Below, piece after piece: positions 15,537-26,235 of a stretch of DNA of 64,000 nucleotides. How positions within the stretch are numbered: the stretch's first letter is position 1; each line of letters opens with the position of its first letter. The DNA lies in contig CANMDH010000026.1 in NCBI GenBank assembly GCA_947496555.1, positions 1-64,000 on the forward strand. Direction: 5' to 3'. The position numbers and the translations under genes are program-made. The notes beneath the pieces were generated by a model that made no database searches, was not told the DNA's origin, and worked only from the letters and a program-made list of their open reading frames with translations. Source of the DNA: an uncultured Aquimarina sp. (GTDB lineage Bacteria > Bacteroidota > Bacteroidia > Flavobacteriales > Flavobacteriaceae).

Positions 15537-16745
15537 ATGACCAAGTTCGGTATTATTAAAGAACGTAAAAATCCGCCAGATCGTCGTGTTGTTTTCTCTC
15601 CAAATGGCCTAAAAAAGGCAAAATCTAAATTTCCTAACGCTTCGTTTGCTGTAGAAAACTCTGATATTCGAGTTTTTGATGATAATGCCTATGAAAATGC
15701 TGGATTTACAGTAACCAATGATCTTACTGATTGCGATGTGTTTCTTGGAGTAAAAGAAGTGCCAATTTCGGCATTAATACCTGATAAAAAGTATTTTTTC
15801 TTCTCTCATACCATCAAAAAGCAACCGTATAATCGAGGACTGCTTAAAGCAATTCTTGATAAAAATATCGAATTGTATGATCACGAGGTTATCGTAGGCC
15901 CCAGAGGGTTTAGATTAATTGGTTTCGGGAGATATGCCGGGATTGTTGGAGCATACAACGGATTTAGAGCTTGGGGACTAAAACACAATACGTTTACATT
16001 ACCAAAGGCAGAAATACTTAGTGATCAAAAAGACCTGGAATCACAATTAAATAAGATTTCGTTAACCAATATAAAAATTGTACTTACCGGAAAAGGAAAA
16101 GTAGGTGGCGGTGCCAAAGAAGTTCTGGATGCTATGAATATCAAACAAGTTCCTGTTAATAAGTATCTAAATACAACTTTTGATGAACCCGTATATACGC
16201 AAATTGATGTTTTAGATTATAATAAACGTAAAGATGGGCGTATACTAGACAAGAATGATTTTTATACTAACCCACAGGAGTATGAAGGTAATTTTATGCG
16301 ATTTGCCAACGTAAGTGATCTGTATATTGCAGGTCATTTTTTTGGAGATGGAGCACCATATATTTATACAAGAGAAGATGTCAAATCTGAAGACTTTAAT
16401 ATTAAAGTGGTGGCCGACGTTTCTTGTGATATTGACGGACCTGTAGCGAGTACAATCAGACCTTCAACCATTGCAGATCCGATTTATGGGTATGATCCAG
16501 AAACAGAAACAGAAATTGATTATAAAGATTCAAAGGCGATTGTAGTGATGGCAGTTGATAATTTACCTTGTGAGTTACCCAAAGATGCAAGTGAGGGGTT
16601 CGGAGAAATGTTTTTGGAGCATGTACTACCTGCCTTTTTTAATGACGATAAAGATGGAGTGCTACAAAGAGCAAGAATGACAAAAAATGGTAAGTTAACA
16701 GAAAAGTTTGGCTATCTGCAGGACTATGTAGACGGTAAGGAGTAA
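15537..16745 (+). CDS. NAD(P)-dependent oxidoreductase, saccharopine dehydrogenase (lysine-forming)-like
   Basis: ATG 15537 gives 402 residues; the frame is open from 15462, but the extra 25 codons overlap the tmRNA promoter. The N-terminus (FGIIKERKNPPDRRVVFSP) and VKEVP are as in alanine dehydrogenase/transhydrogenase N-terminal domains. IGFGRYAGIVGAYNGFRAW and a Rossmann segment (IKIVLTGKGKVGGGAKEVLD) follow. VVADVSCDIDGPVASTIRPSTI is typical of the LYS1-like family. In Flavobacteria these are usually annotated only as oxidoreductases; the substrate is unproven. It is followed 24 bases later by pyrF. Confidence 0.75.
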   Translation: MTKFGIIKERKNPPDRRVVFSPNGLKKAKSKFPNASFAVENSDIRVFDDNAYENAGFTVTNDLTDCDVFLGVKEVPISALIPDKKYFFFSHTIKKQPYNRGLLKAILDKNIELYDHEVIVGPRGFRLIGFGRYAGIVGAYNGFRAWGLKHNTFTLPKAEILSDQKDLESQLNKISLTNIKIVLTGKGKVGGGAKEVLDAMNIKQVPVNKYLNTTFDEPVYTQIDVLDYNKRKDGRILDKNDFYTNPQEYEGNFMRFANVSDLYIAGHFFGDGAPYIYTREDVKSEDFNIKVVADVSCDIDGPVASTIRPSTIADPIYGYDPETETEIDYKDSKAIVVMAVDNLPCELPKDASEGFGEMFLEHVLPAFFNDDKDGVLQRARMTKNGKLTEKFGYLQDYVDGKE

Positions 16746-16769
16746 TTTTGTATTAAAGCGATAATAAAT

Positions 16770-17582
16770 ATGACTACCCAACAGCTTGTTAAACAGATTT
16801 ATAAAAAGAAATCTTTTTTGTGTATTGGCCTGGATGTTGATCTCAATAAAATTCCGAAGCATTTATTAAAAGAAGAAGATCCTATTTTCAAATTTAATAA
16901 AACTATTATAGATGCCACGCACCATTTAGCAGTAGGCTATAAACCGAATACGGCATTTTATGAAGCATATGGAGTAAAAGGATGGAAATCGTTAGAAAAG
17001 ACTATTACCTACATCAACGAAAAGTATCCTGAGGTCTTTACAATAGCCGATGCCAAACGGGGGGATATAGGAAATACCAGTACCATGTATGCTAAGGCAT
17101 TTTTTAAAGATTTAGCTTTTGATTCGGTTACCGTTGCACCCTATATGGGGAAGGATTCTGTAGAACCTTTCCTTGCTTTCGAAAATAAACATACCATACT
17201 ATTAGCATTAACCTCTAATCAAGGTGCTTTTGATTTTCAGACAAAAGATACCGAAGGTAAAGAGTTATATAAACAAGTACTTGAGATATCTAAATCCTGG
17301 AAAAATTCAGAAAACCTGATGTATGTAGTAGGAGCTACCAAAGCCGAATATTTATCAGATATCAGAAAAATTATACCTGATAGCTTTTTACTAGTGCCCG
17401 GGGTTGGAGCACAGGGAGGAAGCCTTCAAGAGGTATGTAAATATGGACTTAACCAGCAAGTAGGGTTATTGATCAATTCATCAAGAGGAATTATTTATGC
17501 TTCAGACGGATTGGATTATGCAGAGGCTGCAGCAAAAAAAGCGTTAGAGCTACAACAAGAAATGCAGGAGATTTTAAAATAA
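16770..17582 (+). CDS. pyrF: Orotidine 5'-phosphate decarboxylase, type 2
   Basis: The 270-residue enzyme of UMP synthesis decarboxylates OMP. It has CIGLDVD at the start of the TIM barrel, the catalytic Asp/Lys cluster in [24 protein letters not shown], and the phosphate-binding end VPGVGAQGG. Its length and the form of the DAKRGDIG motif fit the longer type 2 enzymes. It is probably co-transcribed with the upstream oxidoreductase and ends at a strong hairpin. Confidence 0.95.
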   Translation: MTTQQLVKQIYKKKSFLCIGLDVDLNKIPKHLLKEEDPIFKFNKTIIDATHHLAVGYKPNTAFYEAYGVKGWKSLEKTITYINEKYPEVFTIADAKRGDIGNTSTMYAKAFFKDLAFDSVTVAPYMGKDSVEPFLAFENKHTILLALTSNQGAFDFQTKDTEGKELYKQVLEISKSWKNSENLMYVVGATKAEYLSDIRKIIPDSFLLVPGVGAQGGSLQEVCKYGLNQQVGLLINSSRGIIYASDGLDYAEAAAKKALELQQEMQEILK

Positions 17583-17584
17583 AA

Positions 17585-17623
17585 AAAAGAACAAGGATAC
17601 ATATACAGCATTCTTGTTCTTTT
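17585..17623. terminator. Bidirectional terminator after pyrF
   Basis: AAAAGAACAAG pairs with CTTGTTCTTTT over 11 bp. It serves pyrF and the convergent small gene at 17650. Confidence 0.8.
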
Positions 17624-17649
17624 CAAATTAAATTAATGAATAGTACGAA

Positions 17650-17766
17650 TTAACGTCTATTTGCGTTAAACACTTGTTTTGCATAACCGTAAAGTCCATA
17701 TGCGATGAACACTACAAAAAATGCCATTATACCATAAATGATAATGTTTAGTAATACTGAATTCAT
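17650..17766 (-). CDS. Small membrane protein, 38 residues
   Basis: The frame reads MNSVLLNIIIYGIMAFFVVF and continues through IAYGLYGYAKQV to a basic tail NANRR. A single membrane segment spans nearly the whole protein. It fits neatly between the terminator at 17585-17623 and the divergent gene at 17913. Short flavobacterial proteins of this type resemble CcoQ- or YnaJ-like membrane peptides, but I cannot assign a family. Confidence 0.5.
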   Translation of the reverse strand: MNSVLLNIIIYGIMAFFVVFIAYGLYGYAKQVFNANRR

Positions 17767-17912
17767 AGCCCCGATATTTTAAAAATTAACTCTCACTAAG
17801 ATAGGGAATTTTCTCCTGAATTCCTATTTTAAATGATTAGTTGTCAACAATTTATAATTTTTTTAATATTTGTGTTAATTGTGTTAATTGTGTTGTTTTG
17901 AGATCTAAGTTT

Positions 17913-18698
17913 ATGATATATACCGATCAATTAGATAGAAAAATAGAGCTTTCTGTGGTCCCCAAAAGTATTGTTTCGTTGGTTCCTTCGCAAACTGAAC
18001 TTTTAGTCGCACTGGGACTAGAAGATGCTATCGTTGGAGTAACAAAGTTTTGTGTGCATCCCAAAAGGTTACGAAAAGAAAAAACGATTGTTGGAGGTAC
18101 CAAAAAAATCAATTTTGATAAGATAAGAAAGCTAAATCCGGATATCATTCTGTGTAATAAAGAAGAAAATACCAAAGAAATTGTTGAAAACTTACAAAAA
18201 GAGTATACCGTTCATGTTTCTGATATTTTTTCAATTGAAGAGGCATTGTGTATGATTAGACAATATGGGGATATCTTCAAAAAAGAGGACAGCGCTCACA
18301 AACTCATAGCCGAAATAGAATCAAAACAAAGATCTTTTAAAAAGTATATAGCGAATACCCCAAAAAGAAGGGTGGCTTATTTTATTTGGAAAGACCCTTG
18401 GATCGCCGTAGGGAAGAGCACATTTATAGATCATTTATTGGAGTTAAATAATTTTGAGAATGTTTTTAGAGCTAAAAGCCGTTATCCCGAAGTTTCAGAA
18501 GAAGAGATAAGCTTGTTGCAGGAGAATGATCTTATTCTTCTATCTTCAGAACCTTATCCTTTTTCAGAAAAGCATCTTTCAGAAATTAGAAAAATAAATG
18601 ATCATACAAAAATCATATTGGTCGATGGCGAGTACTTCTCGTGGTATGGATCACGCTTGGCTGATGCTTTTACTTACTTCAGAACATTTCATGAATAA
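17913..18698 (+). CDS. Helical-backbone metal/cobalamin-type ABC substrate-binding protein
   Basis: From ATG 17913 the protein has 261 residues; an upstream TTG at 17841 is unlikely because it includes a tandem repeat (GTGTTAATT) and Cys-rich codons. It has the BtuF/FecB class III fold: SIVSLVPSQTELLVALGLEDAIVGVTKFC, then DKIRKLNPDIILCN, VAYFIWKDPWIAVGK, and a C-terminal WYGSRLADAF. No clear signal peptide is visible, and no permease or ATPase is adjacent. It is likely for cobalamin or a related corrinoid; the icmF mutase 4 kb away requires B12. Confidence 0.75.
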   Translation: MIYTDQLDRKIELSVVPKSIVSLVPSQTELLVALGLEDAIVGVTKFCVHPKRLRKEKTIVGGTKKINFDKIRKLNPDIILCNKEENTKEIVENLQKEYTVHVSDIFSIEEALCMIRQYGDIFKKEDSAHKLIAEIESKQRSFKKYIANTPKRRVAYFIWKDPWIAVGKSTFIDHLLELNNFENVFRAKSRYPEVSEEEISLLQENDLILLSSEPYPFSEKHLSEIRKINDHTKIILVDGEYFSWYGSRLADAFTYFRTFHE

Positions 18699-18788
18699 AA
18701 TATAGCGATAAACAATTCTATAAATACTGTTAACCATATTCATTGTGTCAAATAAGTTTGTAGTTTTGGAGTACTAAACAACAAAGTA

Positions 18789-19568
18789 TTGCTAAATTAT
18801 TCAGTATATCATCATCCAGAGAATCGTACTTGGGTGACTTTCGTTCATGGAGCAGGAGGAAGTTCTTCAATTTGGTTTAAACAAGTTCGAGAATTTAGAA
18901 AACATTTTAATGTGCTTTTACTGGACCTTAGAGGGCATGGTAATTCTAAACCTGCGCTTAAAGATGCTTTCAATTCAAAATATACCTTTGATTCTATTAC
19001 CGAGGATATAGTGAAAGTGATTGATAAAGAATATATAAAAGAGTCTCATTTTGTTGGAATCTCACTAGGCACGATATTAATTAGAAATTTGGCAGAAAAA
19101 TATCCTCAACGTGTACAAAGTATGATCATGGGCGGGGCTATAATGAAATTAAATTTTAGATCTCAGGTATTAATGAAATTGGGGATTGTATTCAAATCTG
19201 TAATCCCGTATATGTTGCTCTATAAGTTTTTTGCCTTTATAATTATGCCTAAAAAAAATCACAAGCAGTCGAGATTGCTTTTTGCTAATGAGGCAAAAAA
19301 ATTATATCAAAAAGAGTTTGTACGCTGGTTCAGACTTACTTCCGAAATTAATCCATTACTGCGTTTTTTTAGAGCAAAAGATATTAAGATTCCTACCTTG
19401 TATGTTATGGGAGAAGAAGACTATCTTTTTCTACCTTCTGTTAAGAAAGTAGCCACTACTCATAAATTATCTCATCTTTTTGTAATTAAAAATTCGGGGC
19501 ATGTAGTCAATGTTGAACAACCTGATGTTTTCAATAGAGAAACTATTGCATTTATAGGAAGGTCTTAA
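18789..19568 (+). CDS. Alpha/beta hydrolase
   Basis: The 259-residue hydrolase starts at TTG 18789, since no ATG gives a complete domain. It has oxyanion HGAGGSSSIW, LLLDLRGHGNS, the nucleophile elbow FVGISLGT, the acid in MGEEDYLF, and catalytic His in NSGHVVNVEQP. All triad positions are present. The cap region (about 120-180) is rich in aromatic and basic residues. The substrate is unknown. Confidence 0.85.
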   Translation: MLNYSVYHHPENRTWVTFVHGAGGSSSIWFKQVREFRKHFNVLLLDLRGHGNSKPALKDAFNSKYTFDSITEDIVKVIDKEYIKESHFVGISLGTILIRNLAEKYPQRVQSMIMGGAIMKLNFRSQVLMKLGIVFKSVIPYMLLYKFFAFIIMPKKNHKQSRLLFANEAKKLYQKEFVRWFRLTSEINPLLRFFRAKDIKIPTLYVMGEEDYLFLPSVKKVATTHKLSHLFVIKNSGHVVNVEQPDVFNRETIAFIGRS

Positions 19569-19576
19569 AAATTGGA

Positions 19577-19756
19577 TTACAAAACAGATTGGCCTTCTAT
19601 TTTTCTTATTTGAGAAAGAATTTCGTTTGCTTTTTCATGTAATTGATCACTCTTTTCCTTATCGGTAAGGGCTAATTTATACGCATTTTTCATGATCTTA
19701 CAATAATTTTGTTGTAATCTCTGTAATTCGGTTCTATTTTTAAGCCAAGCAAGCAT
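19577..19756 (-). CDS. Lacal_2735-family small protein
   Basis: A 59-residue frame begins MLAWLKNRTELQRLQQNY and continues with a helical, charged sequence (KNAYKLALTDKEKSDQLHEKANEIL). Short proteins with this start and the aromatic-Lys-hydrophobic helix are widespread in Flavobacteriia as the Lacal_2735 family of unknown function. It is convergent with the hydrolase gene, whose stop is 8 bases away. Confidence 0.7.
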   Translation of the reverse strand: MLAWLKNRTELQRLQQNYCKIMKNAYKLALTDKEKSDQLHEKANEILSQIRKIEGQSVL

Positions 19757-19873
19757 TTTCCTTTTTTTAATGTATGATACAAAGGTACCAGATAAGAAAA
19801 AATGCCCTTCTTAAGGATCAGTTAACATAACCTAAAGTTATGATAAATGAGGCGTAACTACTTTAACTCTTGT

Positions 19874-20587
19874 TTAATCTTGTAATGCAAATACTTTTCT
19901 CAATAAATCTGTAGTTCTAGAGCTAAGCTTGGTTCTGATTTCTTTTTCTTCTACTGCAATCATAGTGTAAACTCCTTTTAAAGCTTCCTGAGTTACATAG
20001 TCGGTAAGATCTGGATTTACATTATTGGTAAGAGGTAAAGCGTTGTACTTATTGATGATATTAGACCAGATTTTATCGGCCCCTACCTTAGAGAAAGATC
20101 GATTGATTACCGGATTAAACTTAGCATATAGAGCCCTATTTGTTTTATTTTTTAGATATGTGGTTGCTGCCTCGTTATTACCTAAAAGAATCTGTCGGGC
20201 ATCGGTAAATGTAATTTGTTTTACAGCGTCCACAAATATCGGAGTTGCTTCTTTGACTGCATCTTCGGCAGCTCTGTTAAGAATTTTAAGCCCTTCATCG
20301 GCTAGTTTGCTTAACCCAACATCTCTCAAGGTTTTATCTACTTTTCGCAATTCTTGCGGAAGCAGGATTTTAACCAACTGGTTTCTATAAAAACCGTCTT
20401 TTTGTGTGAGTTTGGTTACCTGTTTGTCGATTCCATTATCAAGCGCCTGTCGCAGTCCATTAGCAATATCTATATTACTTACTCCAAATCCTCCTCCGGT
20501 AGTTTGTGGAAGATTATTAACAACTTGTTGCAGTTCTGCACAGCTGGACAACAGCATAATAGTAAATATTAGGGTTACCTTTTTCAT
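19874..20587 (-). CDS. DUF4197 lipoprotein
   Basis: The 237-residue protein has a lipoprotein signal with lipobox LLSSC at residue 16. The DUF4197 region follows: GLRQALDNGIDKQVTKL, GFYRNQLVKILLPQELRKV, and a C-terminal TDYVTQEALKGVYTMIAVEEKEIR. It is predicted to be helical and located in the periplasm or outer membrane. The function of DUF4197 is not known. It is divergent from the MBL-fold gene, with about 30 bases between the starts. Confidence 0.88.
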   Translation of the reverse strand: MKKVTLIFTIMLLSSCAELQQVVNNLPQTTGGGFGVSNIDIANGLRQALDNGIDKQVTKLTQKDGFYRNQLVKILLPQELRKVDKTLRDVGLSKLADEGLKILNRAAEDAVKEATPIFVDAVKQITFTDARQILLGNNEAATTYLKNKTNRALYAKFNPVINRSFSKVGADKIWSNIINKYNALPLTNNVNPDLTDYVTQEALKGVYTMIAVEEKEIRTKLSSRTTDLLRKVFALQD

Positions 20588-20617
20588 AATTTCTTTCTAG
20601 ATTTGAGATTATAAACG

Positions 20618-21580
20618 ATGAATATGAATTCAAATTTAATTTTTTTAATAGTATCTCTTTTAATTATTTCCTGTAAAAATGAAAAAGATTTGACAAAAGA
20701 GAATGTCAAATCATCTATTAAGCCCGATCAATATATCTCTATATTGGGTATTGCTCAGGATGGAGGGTTTCCTCATATCGATAATACAAAAGAATTTGCA
20801 GCAGTCAAAAATGGGAAAATTGAAAAAGAATTGGTAGTTTCTTTGGGCTTGATAGATGGTAAAGAAAATAAAAAGTTTCTATTCGAGGCTACTCCAGATA
20901 TGCCGGAACAGTTAGCTATTCTTGATAGCAAACACTTGCAGAGTGACGCTATTATCGATGGAGTTTTTCTGACTCATGCTCATATGGGTCACTATACAGG
21001 GTTAATGCATTTTGGAAGAGAAGCAATGGGGGCAGAAAATATACCCGTATATGCCATGCCAAAGATGAAATCGTTTTTGGAAAATAATGGCCCATGGTCC
21101 CAGTTGGTTAGCTTGAAAAATATACAAATCAACTCAATTCATGCAGATTCTATAATCGAAATAACCAGGAATCTTAAGATAATTCCTTTTTTGGTACCTC
21201 ATAGGGATGAATATTCTGAAACTGTTGGATACAAAATTATAGGTAAAAACAAATCAGCCTTATTCATTCCGGATATTAATAAGTGGTCTCTTTGGCAGAA
21301 AGATATAGTTCAGGAAGTAAAACAAGTCGATTATGCATTGATTGATGCAACTTTTTTTAAGAACGGTGAAATTCCCAGGCCCATGTCAGAAGTACCACAT
21401 CCATTTATCGAAGAAACCGAAAGCTTATTTGAAAATGAGCCAAAAGAAATTAAATCTAAAATAATTTTTATTCACTTCAATCATTCAAACCCAGCAATGG
21501 ACGAAAATAATAGTGATAGGGTGGCGTTGGAGAAACAAGGATATCGTTTCGCTAAATCGGGAGATGTTTTATCATTATAA
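20618..21580 (+). CDS. PqqB-like metallo-beta-lactamase-fold lipoprotein
   Basis: The 320-residue protein has a lipoprotein signal (LLIISCKN). The MBL fold begins ISILGIAQDGGFPH, as in PqqB. The metal motif is HAHMGHYTG; a later His lies in VPHRDEYSETVGY and an Asp in IPDINKW. The final HFNHSN matches PqqB-like hydrolases. No other pqq genes are nearby, so it is a stand-alone hydrolase rather than part of PQQ synthesis. Its 3' end overlaps the convergent purU by 6 bases. Confidence 0.82.
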   Translation: MNMNSNLIFLIVSLLIISCKNEKDLTKENVKSSIKPDQYISILGIAQDGGFPHIDNTKEFAAVKNGKIEKELVVSLGLIDGKENKKFLFEATPDMPEQLAILDSKHLQSDAIIDGVFLTHAHMGHYTGLMHFGREAMGAENIPVYAMPKMKSFLENNGPWSQLVSLKNIQINSIHADSIIEITRNLKIIPFLVPHRDEYSETVGYKIIGKNKSALFIPDINKWSLWQKDIVQEVKQVDYALIDATFFKNGEIPRPMSEVPHPFIEETESLFENEPKEIKSKIIFIHFNHSNPAMDENNSDRVALEKQGYRFAKSGDVLSL

Positions 21581-22429
21581 AAAAATCACTGTTTTATTAT
21601 TATATACTAAAACTTTATGTTGTATATGATGTTTGATTGCTCTAGATAACACAATTTTCTCTAGGTCCCTCCCTTTCAAGATAAAATCCTGTACATTATG
21701 TACATGAGATACTCTCACGATTTCCTGTTCAATAATAGGGCCTTCATCCAGGTCTGATGTAACATAGTGACTAGTTGCTCCAATAATTTTTACACCTCTT
21801 TCATATGCTGAATGGTAAGGTCTTGCACCTGGAAAAGCTGGTAAAAACGAGTGATGTATATTGATTATTTTATTCGGGAAATGATCTACAAAATTCGGCG
21901 ATAGAATTTGCATATATCGTGCAAGAACAATAAAATCAATTTTGTGCTCTGTTAGTGCAGCCAATTGTTCTGCTTCGGCTTGTTTTTTATTTTCTTTGGT
22001 AACCGGAATATGTTTAAAAGGAACATTAAAAGCTTCTGCAATTGGTTTAAGATCTCTATGATTACTTATAATGATCGGAATTTTTACTCGCAATTCTCCT
22101 GAAGCGTACCTTCCTAGAATATCATACAAACAGTGATCATATTTGGATACAAAAAGCGCCATCTTTGGCTTTTTATCGGTATCATACATCTCCCAATGCA
22201 TCCCATAATTTTTTGCTATATCGTTATTAAAAGATTCCTTAAAACGGGCTAATTTTTCTTCATCCCTATCAAATTCACATTCTAATCGCATAAAGAATTC
22301 CTTTAATTCACGATCAACATATTGATCAATGTAAGTAATATTACCTTTTTTTGCTAAAATGAAATTGGTCGCAGTGGCAATGATTCCCTTTTTGTCTGGG
22401 CAGTTGATTAAAAGTGTGGTTTTTTTCAT
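21575..22429 (-). CDS. purU: Formyltetrahydrofolate deformylase
   Basis: The 284-residue protein has an N-terminal ACT domain (LLINCPDKKGIIATATNFI) and a C-terminal formyltransferase-fold domain. The fold shows ISNHRDLKPIAEAFNVPF, then IINIHHSFLPAFPGARPYH with the catalytic Asn and His, and SDLDEGPII with the catalytic Asp. It hydrolyses 10-formyl-THF to THF and formate, balancing one-carbon pools for purine synthesis. It is monocistronic. Confidence 0.94.
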   Translation of the reverse strand: MKKTTLLINCPDKKGIIATATNFILAKKGNITYIDQYVDRELKEFFMRLECEFDRDEEKLARFKESFNNDIAKNYGMHWEMYDTDKKPKMALFVSKYDHCLYDILGRYASGELRVKIPIIISNHRDLKPIAEAFNVPFKHIPVTKENKKQAEAEQLAALTEHKIDFIVLARYMQILSPNFVDHFPNKIINIHHSFLPAFPGARPYHSAYERGVKIIGATSHYVTSDLDEGPIIEQEIVRVSHVHNVQDFILKGRDLEKIVLSRAIKHHIQHKVLVYNNKTVIFL

Positions 22430-22710
22430 TAAAAAAAGTCTTTTCCGGAGATAAACTTACTATTATTGAAATGACTTATGCAATAATTTTCGCTAAACAT
22501 AATGGTTTGTACTACGTTTTTAGGTGATTATAAATTTGATGGGTATTTCTATAGATAATTTTCAAAAAAAAACGTGTAAATAGTATTAAATTTGAACTTT
22601 AGTTAATGAAAGCCCTGAAAGGGTTAAATAAATTATATAATTCGAAAAAAATAATCCTTTTTGATGCGTATTTCGTAAATTAGCAGCATTAAAATCACTA
22701 TTTATTGTCA

Positions 22711-25700
22711 ATGGAACAAATTGCACCGTATAAACCCAAGAATAAAGTAAGAATTGTAACCGCCGCATCATTGTTTGATGGCCATGATGCAGCCATTAAT
22801 ATTATGCGAAGGATCATTCAGTCTACTGGGGTCGAAGTGATTCATCTTGGGCATGACAGAAGTGTAGAAGAAGTGGTGAATTGCGCTATCCAGGAAGATG
22901 CCAATGCTATTGCAATGACCTCTTATCAGGGAGGACACAATGAATATTTTAAATATATGTATGATCTGCTTCAGGAAAAAGGTGCTGGACATATTAAGAT
23001 ATTTGGGGGTGGCGGAGGAGTAATTCTTCCAGAGGAAATTAAAGACCTTATGGATTATGGGATTACTAGAATTTATTCTCCAGACGATGGTCGCGAATTG
23101 GGACTACAAGGAATGATCAATGATTTGGTGGAGCAGTCAGATTTTCCTATTGGAAATGGACTTAATGGAGAAGCAGATCATTTGGAGGAAAAAGAGATTG
23201 GAGCCATTGCCAGAGTGATTTCTGCTGCAGAAAATTTTCCTGAAATTGCAAAAGATACTTTAGATGAGATCCATCAAAAAAATAAAACCTCAAAAACACC
23301 TGTTTTAGGGATTACAGGAACCGGAGGGGCTGGTAAGTCATCATTGGTAGATGAACTTGTACGCAGATTCTTGATAGATTTTTCAGATAAAACAATAGGA
23401 ATCATATCAGTAGATCCTTCAAAACGCAAAACAGGAGGAGCATTATTAGGAGATCGAATCCGGATGAATGCGATAAACTCTCCTAGAGTATACATGCGTT
23501 CTTTGGCAACTCGCCAGTCTAACTTGGCACTGTCAAAATATGTTGCCGAAGCTATTGAAGTACTCAAAGCAGCAGAATTTGATCTTATTATCCTTGAAAC
23601 TTCTGGTATCGGGCAATCAGATACCGAAATTTTGGAACATAGCGATACTTCATTATATGTAATGACACCCGAGTTTGGAGCCGCGACTCAGTTGGAAAAA
23701 ATTGACATGCTTGATTTTGCAGATTTGGTGGCTATCAACAAATTTGATAAACGTGGATCACTCGATGCCTTGAGAGATGTGAAAAAACAGTACATGCGTA
23801 ATCATAATCTTTGGGATACTCCACAAGATGAGTTACCGGTTTATGGTACAATTGCTTCGCAATTTAATGACCCGGGGATGAATACGCTTTATAAAGCGAT
23901 CATGGATAAAGTGGTAGAAAAGACGGGGGCAGATCTGGAATCAGATTTTCATATTTCTAAAGAAATGTCTGAAAAGATATTCGTGATTCCCCCAAGCAGA
24001 ACAAGATATCTATCAGAAATAGCAGAGAATAATAGGGCCTATGACAAAACGGTCGATACACAGGTTGAGGTTGCTCAAAAACTATATGGAATTTATAAAA
24101 CTATTTGTAGCGTTGCCAGTGTAAATTTTATTGTCTTATCTAAAAATGGTATTGAAGATGATGGATTGCGTACTATCAAAGAAGAAGATACCAAGGCTTT
24201 CTTAAAGTTGTTATTAGCAGAATTTGACCGTGTTAAACTTAATTTAGATCCACACAATTGGGAAATCGTAACTGGCTGGGCAAGCAAAGTTAAGAAGTAC
24301 AAAGATCCTATCTATTCTTTTAAAGTAAGAGATAAAGAAATTAAGATTGAGACCCACACCGAATCACTGTCTCATACGCAGATCCCAAAAGTTGCTTTGC
24401 CAAAATATGAAGCCTGGGGAGATGTTTTAAGATGGTCATTACAGGAAAACGTTCCTGGGGAATTTCCATATGCATCGGGATTATATCCTTTTAAAAGAAC
24501 AGGAGAGGATCCTACACGTATGTTCGCAGGAGAAGGAGGGCCTGAACGTACAAATCGTCGTTTTCACTATGTGAGTTTAGGAATGCCGGCAAAACGCCTT
24601 TCTACTGCTTTTGATTCGGTTACTTTGTATGGTAATGACCCTGATCATAGACCTGATATTTATGGTAAAATCGGTAATGCCGGAGTGTCTATTTGTTGTT
24701 TGGATGATGCCAAGAAACTATATTCAGGTTTTGATCTGGCCCATGCAATGACATCGGTGAGTATGACTATTAATGGTCCGGCACCAATGTTGCTTGGGTT
24801 CTTTATGAATGCAGCGATTGACCAAAATTGTGAGAAATATATCAAAGAACATGGCCTTGAAGCAGAAGTAGAAGCCAAAATCAAAAAGATTTATAAAGAT
24901 AAAGGAGTGGATCGCCCTCAATATCAAGGTGATTTACCAGAAGGGAATGATGGTTTAGGATTAATGCTATTAGGTGTTACCGGAGACCAAGTATTACCGG
25001 CAGACGTTTACGATAAGATTAAAGCCGACACCTTAAGCACAGTTCGTGGTACAGTGCAAGCAGATATTTTGAAGGAAGATCAAGCCCAGAATACCTGTAT
25101 TTTCTCTACAGAATTTGCATTACGATTAATGGGTGATGTACAAGAGTATTTTATCGAAAAACAAGTGCGTAATTTCTATTCGGTTTCTATTTCAGGATAT
25201 CATATTGCCGAGGCTGGAGCAAATCCTATTACCCAATTGGCATTAACTCTTGCTAACGGATTTACATATGTTGAGTATTATTTAAGCCGTGGAATGGATA
25301 TCAATAAATTCGGGCCTAATTTATCGTTTTTCTTCTCTAATGGTATCGACCCAGAATATGCCGTAATTGGTCGCGTTTCCCGTAAGATTTGGGCTAAGGC
25401 CTTAAAGCACAAATACGGAGCCAACCCAAGAGCACAAATGTTGAAATATCATATCCAGACTTCAGGGCGATCTCTGCATGCTCAGGAAATTGATTTCAAT
25501 GATATTCGTACTACATTACAGGCATTGTATGCGATTTATGATAATTGTAATTCATTACACACAAATGCATATGATGAAGCCATTACAACTCCAACAGAGG
25601 AATCGGTACGTAGAGCTATGGCTATTCAGCTCATTATCAATAAAGAACTTGGTTTGGCCAAGAATGAAAATCCAATTCAAGGGGCCTTTATCATTGAGGA

Positions 25701-26145
25701 ATTAACCGACTTGGTAGAAGAAGCTGTTTTAACCGAATTTGATAGAATTACAGAGCGTGGAGGTGTATTAGGTGCTATGGAAACCATGTATCAACGTAGT
25801 AAGATACAAGAAGAGAGTTTGTATTACGAAACCTTGAAACATACCGGAGAATTTCCAATTATTGGCGTAAATACATTCTTAAGCTCAAAAGGATCGCCAA
25901 CCGTTACTCCGGGAGAGGTAATCCGTGCAACGGAAGAAGAAAAGCAATATCAGATCACTACGTTAAACAATCTTCATAAAGCTAAGGAAGATAAAGCAAC
26001 TGAAGCCTTAAGTAAAGTACAGGAAGCAGCCGTTCAAAATCAAAATATTTTTGAAGTATTGATGGAGGCAACCAAGGTATGTTCATTAGGACAGATTACA
26101 TCATCATTATTTGAGGTAGGAGGTCAGTATAGAAGGAATATGTAA
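22711..26145 (+). CDS. icmF: Fused isobutyryl-CoA mutase (B12-binding, G-protein chaperone and mutase domains)
   Basis: ATG 22711 gives 1144 residues. Domain order is: B12-binding (about 10-150; [10 protein letters not shown]), a MeaB-type GTPase chaperone (about 190-450; [10 protein letters not shown]-loop), then the acyl-CoA mutase barrel. Phe605 in [16 protein letters not shown] and Gln793 in [11 protein letters not shown] stand where methylmalonyl-CoA mutase has Tyr and Arg. This identifies the IcmF type, which isomerises isobutyryl-CoA and n-butyryl-CoA and in some members acts on longer branched acyl-CoAs. A TAAATTTG promoter element lies at 22587-22594. Confidence 0.93.
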   Translation: MEQIAPYKPKNKVRIVTAASLFDGHDAAINIMRRIIQSTGVEVIHLGHDRSVEEVVNCAIQEDANAIAMTSYQGGHNEYFKYMYDLLQEKGAGHIKIFGGGGGVILPEEIKDLMDYGITRIYSPDDGRELGLQGMINDLVEQSDFPIGNGLNGEADHLEEKEIGAIARVISAAENFPEIAKDTLDEIHQKNKTSKTPVLGITGTGGAGKSSLVDELVRRFLIDFSDKTIGIISVDPSKRKTGGALLGDRIRMNAINSPRVYMRSLATRQSNLALSKYVAEAIEVLKAAEFDLIILETSGIGQSDTEILEHSDTSLYVMTPEFGAATQLEKIDMLDFADLVAINKFDKRGSLDALRDVKKQYMRNHNLWDTPQDELPVYGTIASQFNDPGMNTLYKAIMDKVVEKTGADLESDFHISKEMSEKIFVIPPSRTRYLSEIAENNRAYDKTVDTQVEVAQKLYGIYKTICSVASVNFIVLSKNGIEDDGLRTIKEEDTKAFLKLLLAEFDRVKLNLDPHNWEIVTGWASKVKKYKDPIYSFKVRDKEIKIETHTESLSHTQIPKVALPKYEAWGDVLRWSLQENVPGEFPYASGLYPFKRTGEDPTRMFAGEGGPERTNRRFHYVSLGMPAKRLSTAFDSVTLYGNDPDHRPDIYGKIGNAGVSICCLDDAKKLYSGFDLAHAMTSVSMTINGPAPMLLGFFMNAAIDQNCEKYIKEHGLEAEVEAKIKKIYKDKGVDRPQYQGDLPEGNDGLGLMLLGVTGDQVLPADVYDKIKADTLSTVRGTVQADILKEDQAQNTCIFSTEFALRLMGDVQEYFIEKQVRNFYSVSISGYHIAEAGANPITQLALTLANGFTYVEYYLSRGMDINKFGPNLSFFFSNGIDPEYAVIGRVSRKIWAKALKHKYGANPRAQMLKYHIQTSGRSLHAQEIDFNDIRTTLQALYAIYDNCNSLHTNAYDEAITTPTEESVRRAMAIQLIINKELGLAKNENPIQGAFIIEELTDLVEEAVLTEFDRITERGGVLGAMETMYQRSKIQEESLYYETLKHTGEFPIIGVNTFLSSKGSPTVTPGEVIRATEEEKQYQITTLNNLHKAKEDKATEALSKVQEAAVQNQNIFEVLMEATKVCSLGQITSSLFEVGGQYRRNM

Positions 26146-26235
26146 GCAGTGCATTAATAGATACTCCTTTTAAAAATGGGCCTTTACAAAGTCGAAGGGC
26201 TTATTTCAAATTCGTTTTGGTGTTTTAAAATATTA

